Positions 23,298 through 30,860 of a stretch of DNA of 64,000 nucleotides are shown piece after piece; within the stretch, counting starts at the first letter, position 1, and the number at the start of each line of letters is the position of its first letter. This DNA is from an uncultured SAR116 cluster alpha proteobacterium (GTDB lineage: Bacteria; Pseudomonadota; Alphaproteobacteria; Puniceispirillales; Marisalimonadaceae): contig CABYBQ010000003.1 in assembly GCA_902517275.1 (NCBI GenBank), forward strand, positions 1-64,000. The letters run 5' to 3'. The notes beneath the pieces are model-generated. The model did no database searches. It was not told the DNA's origin and saw only the letters and a list, made by a program, of their open reading frames with translations. The position numbers were made by a program, and so were the translations under genes.

Positions 23298-24200
23298 CTA
23301 AAAAAGCTCTTTTAAAAATTTATGAAGTTCGAATTGGTGTTGTGTTACAACTTTTCTTCTGAATATTTCTTCTATAATTTTAATTATTGTTATCCTCGCT
23401 TTTGTCAAAATAGAAGTTACGTGTCGACCACTATACCAATTATAGCCATTACTCTTTAACTGGACACCTATTTGTCTGTAAACACCAGAAGCAACTGAAA
23501 TTGCGACCCTTGTTTTAAAGGGTAAGTATCTAAAACCCATTGCACCACTCATGTAATATTTATCAGCTAATGTTAATAATCTCTTTATACCGTTAGAGAT
23601 TATGTCATATTTTTTTGAGTCATTTTTTTTAACTGCTAAAACAATATCTTCTGGAGAAATATTATTAATCCAGCTAGCAGGTATATATCGCCTTCCCATT
23701 TTGGCATCCTCTAAGACATCTCTTGCTATATTTGTCATTTGCATAGCAATTCCAAGATCAATAGCAAATAGTTTAGCATTTTTATTTTCACATTTTAAAG
23801 CGTCACACATCATTAATCCAACTGTCCCTGCAACATGATATGAATATCTTATTAGTTCGGACTCATCTCTAAATAAAATGCTATTTTGATCTAAAATCAG
23901 ACCATCAATTAAATCGACTGCTGCTTTATTGGAAGAAGAATTAAAGAATTTTGGATATTTAATTGAGTAAGAATTTTCTATATCTGAATATAAATTATTA
24001 TTAAGATTAAACTTTATACCTTTAAGACATTTTAGCGACGAAGGATCACCGCTATCTGCAATATCATCTAAAGCTCTACAAAAACTATATAGTTCAGCGG
24101 CTCTGTTAATATATTCTTCTGATAAAAATTTACCTGCCCAATAAAAACTCTTACCATTTCTTTTGAGTGTTAATTTAGCATTATCGATATGGTTGTCCAT
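23298..24200 (-). CDS. crtB: Phytoene synthase
   Basis: FYWAGKFLSEEYINRAAELYSFCRALDDIADSGD, DLGIAMQMTNIARDVLEDAKMGRRYIP. Confidence 0.96.
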   Translation of the reverse strand: MDNHIDNAKLTLKRNGKSFYWAGKFLSEEYINRAAELYSFCRALDDIADSGDPSSLKCLKGIKFNLNNNLYSDIENSYSIKYPKFFNSSSNKAAVDLIDGLILDQNSILFRDESELIRYSYHVAGTVGLMMCDALKCENKNAKLFAIDLGIAMQMTNIARDVLEDAKMGRRYIPASWINNISPEDIVLAVKKNDSKKYDIISNGIKRLLTLADKYYMSGAMGFRYLPFKTRVAISVASGVYRQIGVQLKSNGYNWYSGRHVTSILTKARITIIKIIEEIFRRKVVTQHQFELHKFLKELF

Positions 24201-24212
24201 TAATGCACTCTT

Positions 24213-25709
24213 TTATTTTATTAGACTCTCTACAATTTTTGCTGATGATAAAACACCTGGGACACCTGCTCCAGGATGTGCTCCAGCAGCAGCAAAGTAT
24301 AAATTATTAATATGAGGGTCTTTATTGTGGTACCTAAACCACGCTGACTGAGAAAAATTTGGTGCAATTGAAAAACCAGCCCCATGAGTAGATCGATAGT
24401 TATTTTTAAAGTCAACAGGTGTCATGAAAAAATCATCTGATATGTTTTTTTGTAAATCAGGTAAAATGGTAAGTTCAAGGGCTTTAACAATTCTAGCTTG
24501 TAACTTACTACCTTCAACACTCCAGTCAACATTGCCTAATAAATTTGGAACTGGACATAAAACATAAAAACTATCACACCCCTTAGGAGCAAAGCTTTGA
24601 TCTGTTGCAGTAGGTCTATGGATATAAAGCGAAAAATCTTCGCTTAAAATTTTATTATCAAAAATATCTTTTAATAAGCCTTTAAATCTTTTTCCCAACC
24701 AAATAGTGTGATGAGCTATTTTGGGATACTGTTTTTTTGTTCCAAAAAACAAAACAAACATTCCCATGGAATAAGTAGTCAACTTCTCAGGTAAGAATTT
24801 TTTTCTTTTTTCGAATAAACTATTAGATTTCAAGATTTCTTTGTAAAAAGTTGGTGGATCTCCGTTAAAAACGATATTATCTGGAAGAAAAACTTCTCCA
24901 ACCATACTCTCCAATTTTTCAATTTTACCATTCTTCTGATATGCAGTTTTAATATCTGTATTATACTTCACTTCGACACCAGATCGCTTAAGTAGTTTTG
25001 TTAATTCTTCAACTAGTTTTCCAGTTCCACCCATACTGAAATACACACCCCAATTTCTTTCTAAAAAATGTATCAAGGCGTATATAGAAGTAGTTGAAAA
25101 TGGGTTCCCTCCCACTAATAATGGATGAATTGAAAATGCCGCTCTCAGATTTGAATTTTTGATATATTTGTTTACTAATTGGGAGACAGTTAAATAACTC
25201 TTTAATTTGAGAAGAGAAGGAATTTGTTTCATCATAAAAGAGAATGAATTGAATGGCTTGTCTGCAAGCTTTGTAAAGCCAACGTCAAAAATTGATTTTG
25301 ACGCGTTTAACAAACCTTCATAATTATTAGCATCTTCAACTGAAAATTTTTTCATTTCTTTTTTTGTTTTTTCAATCGTTTGAGAATAATCAAAAGTTTG
25401 ACCATCATGAAAATGAAATCTATACCATGGATCTAATGGTTTAAATTCAACATAATCCTTTCTGTTTTCACCAAATAACTCAAAAAGTTCGTCGAACAAG
25501 AAAGGAGCGGTTATTACTGTCGGTCCTGCATCATGTTTGAAACCATTTTTCTTAAAAACTTGTGCCCTACCTCCTAGACAACCTAATTTTTCTATTAATG
25601 TAACTTGGTGACCTAGCGCCCTTAATCTAAGAGCAGCAGCAATACCACCAAAACCACCACCAATTACAATACTTTTAATTTTCTTTTGTACTTTTACTGA
25701 TCCGTCCAT
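24213..25709 (-). CDS. crtI: Phytoene desaturase
   Basis: VIGGGFGGIAAALRLRALGHQVTLIEKLGCLGGRAQVFKKNGFKHDAGPTVITAP; C-terminal NLYFAAAGAHPGAGVPGVLSSAKIV. Confidence 0.97.
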   Translation of the reverse strand: MDGSVKVQKKIKSIVIGGGFGGIAAALRLRALGHQVTLIEKLGCLGGRAQVFKKNGFKHDAGPTVITAPFLFDELFELFGENRKDYVEFKPLDPWYRFHFHDGQTFDYSQTIEKTKKEMKKFSVEDANNYEGLLNASKSIFDVGFTKLADKPFNSFSFMMKQIPSLLKLKSYLTVSQLVNKYIKNSNLRAAFSIHPLLVGGNPFSTTSIYALIHFLERNWGVYFSMGGTGKLVEELTKLLKRSGVEVKYNTDIKTAYQKNGKIEKLESMVGEVFLPDNIVFNGDPPTFYKEILKSNSLFEKRKKFLPEKLTTYSMGMFVLFFGTKKQYPKIAHHTIWLGKRFKGLLKDIFDNKILSEDFSLYIHRPTATDQSFAPKGCDSFYVLCPVPNLLGNVDWSVEGSKLQARIVKALELTILPDLQKNISDDFFMTPVDFKNNYRSTHGAGFSIAPNFSQSAWFRYHNKDPHINNLYFAAAGAHPGAGVPGVLSSAKIVESLIK

Positions 25710-25748
25710 TATTCCTAATAATTTCTATCTTATGAATTTAAATATATT

Positions 25749-25782
25749 AAAAAAAAAGCCTGTAGTTTTACCTACAGGCTTT
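25749..25782 (-). terminator. Intrinsic terminator downstream of proteorhodopsin
   Basis: Minus strand: AAAGCCTGTAG-GTAAAA-CTACAGGCTTT followed by further Ts; perfect 11-bp stem, 6-nt loop. Confidence 0.88.
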
Positions 25783-25802
25783 AAGTTATTATAAATTTGA
25801 TT

Positions 25803-26570
25803 TTATGCGTCTGATTCTGCAGTAGCAGCAGCCCATATAGCTAAACAGAAAGCGATTTTGTTAACTACATCCGCTAAGTTATAGACAATATTTAAGCTGT
25901 TATCGTCTACACCACCAGCCATATATCCCATGAAATAACCTATAGGATAGATAGCCCATCCAATAGTCACAATCCATTTCATGGTGTTGTAAGCTGTTTT
26001 AACAGAATCTGGAGCTTCAGCAGCATTAACTTTGCTTGCTTCACCAGCAAAGATTTCATAAAGAATGAATATCCAACCAGCCATACCAATTACAAAACCT
26101 AATGTTGCGTTAATGAAACCTGCTTCACCAAGATATCCACCGATTAACATCACTAATGATCCAACAAATAATCTCCAAAATACTCCACCGGCAATAGCAG
26201 TACAAGCAGCTAGAATTAGGTAAAATTCAATCATTTGTAATGGAACTGTAATAATCCAGTCTACATATCTAAATACAGTAGGTGATGCACCTGTGGATAC
26301 CCACACATCTCTCATGTAAAAATAGTGAACAGCCGCAACTAAGGTAACGAGAGAACCAACAACTAGAGATGTTCTCCACTTGCCTTTAACTCTCAATGAT
26401 TCCATTAAGAAAAAAACAGTTGCTGCAACCATGGCAATAGATATTATCCAAAAACTTATACCAACAAAATCGCTTGGATCCAGGTTTCCACTCGCGTGAG
26501 ATCCTGCATAAGCAAGTGTTGGAAGTCCAGCTAATAATGTAGCCGGTATTAAATATTTTAAAAAAGACAT
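25803..26570 (-). CDS. Proteorhodopsin (light-driven proton pump; predicted blue-absorbing)
   Basis: Signal peptide; helix C RYVDWIITVPLQMIEFYLILAA (D97/T101/E108 equivalents, Gln at position 105 equivalent); helix G VVNKIAFCLAIWAAA with retinal-binding Lys. Confidence 0.98.
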   Translation of the reverse strand: MSFLKYLIPATLLAGLPTLAYAGSHASGNLDPSDFVGISFWIISIAMVAATVFFLMESLRVKGKWRTSLVVGSLVTLVAAVHYFYMRDVWVSTGASPTVFRYVDWIITVPLQMIEFYLILAACTAIAGGVFWRLFVGSLVMLIGGYLGEAGFINATLGFVIGMAGWIFILYEIFAGEASKVNAAEAPDSVKTAYNTMKWIVTIGWAIYPIGYFMGYMAGGVDDNSLNIVYNLADVVNKIAFCLAIWAAATAESDA

Positions 26571-26604
26571 TTATAAACTCCCCTTATACTTGTCATGTTT
26601 AATT

Positions 26605-26648
26605 TCTAGCAACTGCTAGATTCTATGCAAATTTAGCATAATTAGCAA
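26605..26648 (-). promoter_or_regulatory. Candidate proteorhodopsin promoter with internal dyads
   Basis: Minus strand: TTGCTA (26648-26643) - 17 nt - TAGAAT (26625-26620). Spacer holds near-palindrome ATGCTAAATTTGCAT; downstream TCTAGC-AGTT-GCTAGA hairpin. SD-like GGGGAG before the ATG. Confidence 0.6.
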
Positions 26649-26981
26649 AACAATAAATTGGAAATTAAAGTTAGGCAACAAATAAAAGTTAATAAAATAT
26701 GTTTTTTTTCCACCTTATTTGCTAACATATTGATTTTAATAGATTTAATTCTTGATAACAATTATCACTATAATTTAAAAAAGGCTCTATTTTACGGAAA
26801 TCGTGCTGATAAGCAGCATATATTTCTTAATTTTAATTGGTTTACGTATTTAAATATCAAAAAAGTAACTAATTCGTTTATAACATTTTGAAATAAAGAA
26901 TGCTTAACTATTTAGCTCTAAGCATATTATTAATAATAATTTTAATATAAAAAATGTATAAAGTAGTCCTTTTATATATGA

Positions 26982-27758
26982 TTAAATAATTAATTCACCT
27001 TTTAAATTTGTTTCAAGTACGTCCCAATTAGGATTTTGAGGTTTTATAGCTTTAGATTTAAGTATCTTATGAATTTCAAGCCTATAAATCCTGTCGTTTA
27101 TCACATCATCTAGCCACTGTGAAAAATTTTTATCTTTAACATCTAAAAAATTTTTGAGATAAGTAAGTGCCTCACTTTCATAGATACCTTTTAAATTAGT
27201 GTTTTGTGCTTTTAACGCCGATAATCTTTTGGGTTTATCTTCATTAAAAGAAAAAGCACCTGGTATTGACACATATCCATATATTTCTTTTTGCCATTCA
27301 AATTCTTTTATTTTTACAGTTCCTAATTTCAATTTTACAAAATTATAAGCAACTCCCAAGGCCTCACTTAAGTGCATTATATTTAATTGACTTTCATTGA
27401 GCCATAATACGTTAAGATCAACTTTTGCTCCTTCACAAGGCCATTGTGTAGCAGGCATTGATCCATAAGCTGATACAGACGCTGCATATACTATGTCAGA
27501 GTCATATAATGTTGCTGGAGTAACGCATATATCTTGAATCATAGAAAACTTTCTTTTTAATTGATAAGGTGACCTATTTGATCCGACAGACAAGATGGGT
27601 GTTCTTTTATCTAAATCAAAACATATTCCTCTCACAAATTGACCCTTATAAAAAGAAAAAGAATAATTGGGGGCAAAATATGGATAACTTACAGCTCTAT
27701 TGTAAAAAGATAGATTAGGAAATAATTCATCATTTTCATTTAGGTTATTTTTTCCCAT
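26982..27758 (-). CDS. Conserved-looking protein of unknown function, possibly divergent gamma-glutamylcyclotransferase fold
   Basis: 258-aa ORF downstream of argC in the same orientation. ILSVGSNRSPYQLKRKF resembles the YGSNxxPxQLxRR motif of GGCT-like proteins; family assignment tentative. Confidence 0.65.
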   Translation of the reverse strand: MGKNNLNENDELFPNLSFYNRAVSYPYFAPNYSFSFYKGQFVRGICFDLDKRTPILSVGSNRSPYQLKRKFSMIQDICVTPATLYDSDIVYAASVSAYGSMPATQWPCEGAKVDLNVLWLNESQLNIMHLSEALGVAYNFVKLKLGTVKIKEFEWQKEIYGYVSIPGAFSFNEDKPKRLSALKAQNTNLKGIYESEALTYLKNFLDVKDKNFSQWLDDVINDRIYRLEIHKILKSKAIKPQNPNWDVLETNLKGELII

Positions 27759-27779
27759 CTTATAAAATCACCTAGAGAT

Positions 27780-28724
27780 TTATAAACCTAAAGTTTCATC
27801 AAATCCAAGAGCTATATTCATGCATTGAATAGCAGCGCCAGAGGCTCCTTTGCCTAGATTGTCTAACCTTGATGATATTATTAGTTGATTATTATCATCA
27901 TTTCCAAAAACACTTATTTCTAAATTATTGGTGCCAACTAAATTATCTGGCCTAAAATAACCTTGTGGGCTAATTCCTTCATCCTTTTTCAAAACCTTTA
28001 TAAAATATGCACCTGAATAATAATCCTCCATACAGGACCGAACTATTTCGGTATTAATTTTCTTTTTAAACCAATGAAAATGTATTGGTATTGATACAAT
28101 CATACCTTGAATAAAATCTCCAACAGATGGGCTAAAAATTGGCGTTAACTCTAAATTATTATGATACATAATTTCAGGTAAATGCTTATGATTTAATTTT
28201 AATCCATAATTAAAAAAAGGCTCATGATCTTTTTCTTTAAAGTAATTTATCAATGCCTTTCCTCCACCGGAATAGCCACTTACAGCATTAATAACTATTG
28301 GATTTTTATGACTTATGAAGTTATTTTCTAAAAGTGGCTTTAAGATCACATTTGCACCAGTAGAATAACATCCAGGAGCAGCAATACGTTTAGAGTGTAA
28401 TAACTTTTTTCTAAATCCTAAGCCTAATTCTGGAAGACCGTATGCCCAATCAGGATTTGTCCTATGAGCGGTTGAAGCATCAATTATTATTGGAGATTTA
28501 TTTCCTAGTCGATTAGCTATTTGAACAGCTTCAATTGCACCATCATCCGGCAAACATAAAAAAGATACATCTGATGCTTTGAACATTTCTTTTTTATAAT
28601 CTAGGTCTTTTCTTTTATCTTGATTGACTGATAAAATATTAACATTAGGGTGTTTTGTTAATTTTTCATGAACTTGCAAGCCAGTAGTTCCAATTTCACC
28701 GTCTATAAAAACATTCTTTTTCAT
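27780..28724 (-). CDS. argC: N-acetyl-gamma-glutamyl-phosphate reductase (type 2)
   Basis: VFIDGEIGTTGLQVHEKL, DASTAHRTNPDWAYGLPEL, APGCYSTGAN. Confidence 0.96.
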   Translation of the reverse strand: MKKNVFIDGEIGTTGLQVHEKLTKHPNVNILSVNQDKRKDLDYKKEMFKASDVSFLCLPDDGAIEAVQIANRLGNKSPIIIDASTAHRTNPDWAYGLPELGLGFRKKLLHSKRIAAPGCYSTGANVILKPLLENNFISHKNPIVINAVSGYSGGGKALINYFKEKDHEPFFNYGLKLNHKHLPEIMYHNNLELTPIFSPSVGDFIQGMIVSIPIHFHWFKKKINTEIVRSCMEDYYSGAYFIKVLKKDEGISPQGYFRPDNLVGTNNLEISVFGNDDNNQLIISSRLDNLGKGASGAAIQCMNIALGFDETLGL

Positions 28725-28831
28725 TTTAACCTTTTTTAATACTTATAAATATTGCAACAACTCGAACAGTATATTAATAACTCAAGAATAATTTTTTTGT
28801 AATTTTTTATTTTTTATAGGACTTATTTTGA

Positions 28832-30190
28832 ATGTGTGCACAAAAACTTAATGACAAAGATATAATGAACCTTTTAATAGAAACAGCCATCTCAAATGGA
28901 GCAACGGCAGCCGATTGCGTTTTATCAAGAAGTAGAGGTGTTTCACTTACAAGAAGATTGGGTAAAGACGAAAATATAGAAAGATATGAAGATTTTGACA
29001 CTGGCTTACGAGTATTTGTTGATAATAAAATTGCCTCAGTTTCAACAAATGAAAACTCTGAGAATGCTATTAAAGATGTTGCAAAAAGAGCTGTTGAAAT
29101 GGCTAAAATTGCTCCTCAAGACGAATTCAGTTTTATTGCTGATAAAGAAATGCTTCATGAGTTCCCATTAAATAATAAAGCTATTATTGATAGCTATGAT
29201 GAAGTTGAGCCCAGCATAGATATTATAAGAGATAGAGCTTCTGAAGTTGAAGACGCAGCTTTAGGTGTCAAAGGCATAACCAATAGTGATGGAGCTGACG
29301 CCTCTTGGGGTGAAGGAGAGACACTTTTAATGACATCCAATGGTTTTTTTGGAAATTCAAAAAAATCTAATCACAGCGTTTCAGTTGTTGTAATTGCTGA
29401 AAAAGATGGAAAAATGGAAAGAGATTATGATTACTCTTCAAAAGTCTTTGGAGAGGATCTTACAAATTCAAAAAAAATTGGTCTTGAAGCTGCAAAAAAA
29501 ACATTGGCAAGAATTGGAGCCAAAAAACCTGTGACAGGTAAATACCCAGTTGTATTTGACCCTAGAGTGTCAAGGTCTATGGCAAGTCATTTTGCCTCTG
29601 CAATCAATGGCTCGTCTATAGCACGAAAAACAAGCTTTTTAAAAGATATGTTAAACCAACAGATAGCAAATAAATCTATTAGTCTAGTTGATGATCCATT
29701 TCTTAAAAGAGGTTTGGCTTCAAGATTATTTGACGGGGAAGGTCTAGGGTCTTCAAAAAATTTATTAATAAATGAAGGTGTTCTTCAACAATGGCTATTA
29801 GATTTATCTTCAGCAAAACAATTAAATATGTCACCAACAGGAAATGCAAAACGAGGTATTAGTGGACCTCCTGCTCCAGGTATTTCAAATCTAATTTTGA
29901 TGCCAGGCGAAGTTACTCCAGAAAAATTAATATCAAATGTAAGTGAAGGATTTTACGTAACTGACATGATTGGTAGCAGTGTATCAATGGTTACAGGTGA
30001 TTATAGTAGAGGTGCGAGTGGCTTTTGGATAAAAAATGGTGAATTTTCTGACCCAATAACTGAAGCTACTATTGCAGGCAATTTAAAAGAAATGTTCATG
30101 ACACTTCAACCTGCTAATGATATTGATTATTCACATTCTATAAATTGCCCAACTTTACTTATTGAAGGAATGACTATTGCAGGAAACTAA
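28832..30190 (+). CDS. pmbA: TldE/PmbA metalloprotease partner subunit
   Basis: ARIGAKKPVTGKYPVVFDPRVSRSMASHFASAINGSSIARKTSFLKDML; C-terminal GNLKEMFMTLQPANDI...CPTLLIEGMTIAGN. Confidence 0.96.
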   Translation: MCAQKLNDKDIMNLLIETAISNGATAADCVLSRSRGVSLTRRLGKDENIERYEDFDTGLRVFVDNKIASVSTNENSENAIKDVAKRAVEMAKIAPQDEFSFIADKEMLHEFPLNNKAIIDSYDEVEPSIDIIRDRASEVEDAALGVKGITNSDGADASWGEGETLLMTSNGFFGNSKKSNHSVSVVVIAEKDGKMERDYDYSSKVFGEDLTNSKKIGLEAAKKTLARIGAKKPVTGKYPVVFDPRVSRSMASHFASAINGSSIARKTSFLKDMLNQQIANKSISLVDDPFLKRGLASRLFDGEGLGSSKNLLINEGVLQQWLLDLSSAKQLNMSPTGNAKRGISGPPAPGISNLILMPGEVTPEKLISNVSEGFYVTDMIGSSVSMVTGDYSRGASGFWIKNGEFSDPITEATIAGNLKEMFMTLQPANDIDYSHSINCPTLLIEGMTIAGN

Positions 30191-30194
30191 TTAA

Positions 30195-30857
30195 TTGAAA
30201 GTAAGAGTTAAACAATTTAAGTTTAATAGATTTTTAGCTTGGTTTGACATGATTATCAAAGATCATGGATTTTTAAGATTTTGCTATAATAATTTTCATA
30301 AAATTGATGAAAACTTATATAGAAGCAATATGCCTACTCCGTCAAGAATTAGGGATTATAGAAAACTTGGTATTAAAACCATTGTGAATCTGAGGGGCGT
30401 TAGAAAAGATGGTGGTTGGTTATTGGAAAATGAAGCTTGTGGTAAATATAACATTAAGTTAATCGATTTTAGGGCAAGGTCACGAGCTGCCCCTGAAAAA
30501 GAAATGATTTTCAAGGCTGAAAAATTGTTTAATAGCATTAAATATCCAGCTTTAATTCATTGTAAATCAGGTGCAGATAGAGCAGGTATAATGTGTGCAT
30601 TGTATATGCTTATTTATAAAAAGCAGCATCCTGATATTGCTAAAAAACAACTTTCATGGAAATACTTGCACGTTAAATGGGCGAAACCTGGTGTTTTAGA
30701 TGCATTCGTTGAAAGTTATTCAATTGAATATAAAAAAAATAAATTTAAATTTATGGATTGGGTTAAAAATAAATATAATCCTGAAAAATTAGAGAGTAGT
30801 TTTAGATCAGTTTGGTGGTTAAATAGATTTTTAGACGATCTTTTACGAAGAGAGTAA
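30195..30857 (+). CDS. Dual-specificity/tyrosine phosphatase family protein
   Basis: HCKSGADRAG (HCX5R) active site; LYRSNMPTPSRIRDYRKLGIKTIVNLRG. Confidence 0.9.
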   Translation: MKVRVKQFKFNRFLAWFDMIIKDHGFLRFCYNNFHKIDENLYRSNMPTPSRIRDYRKLGIKTIVNLRGVRKDGGWLLENEACGKYNIKLIDFRARSRAAPEKEMIFKAEKLFNSIKYPALIHCKSGADRAGIMCALYMLIYKKQHPDIAKKQLSWKYLHVKWAKPGVLDAFVESYSIEYKKNKFKFMDWVKNKYNPEKLESSFRSVWWLNRFLDDLLRRE

Positions 30858-30860
30858 TTT

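Noticed and set aside
26658-26891. 77-aa plus-strand ORF upstream of the proteorhodopsin gene
   Set aside because: Lies in AT-rich intergenic DNA, no recognisable motif, no convincing ribosome-binding site; probably a chance ORF.
16698-30190. TldD/PmbA as evidence of a RiPP biosynthetic cluster
   Set aside because: No candidate precursor peptide or YcaO/radical SAM enzyme; TldD/E are broadly conserved housekeeping proteins.
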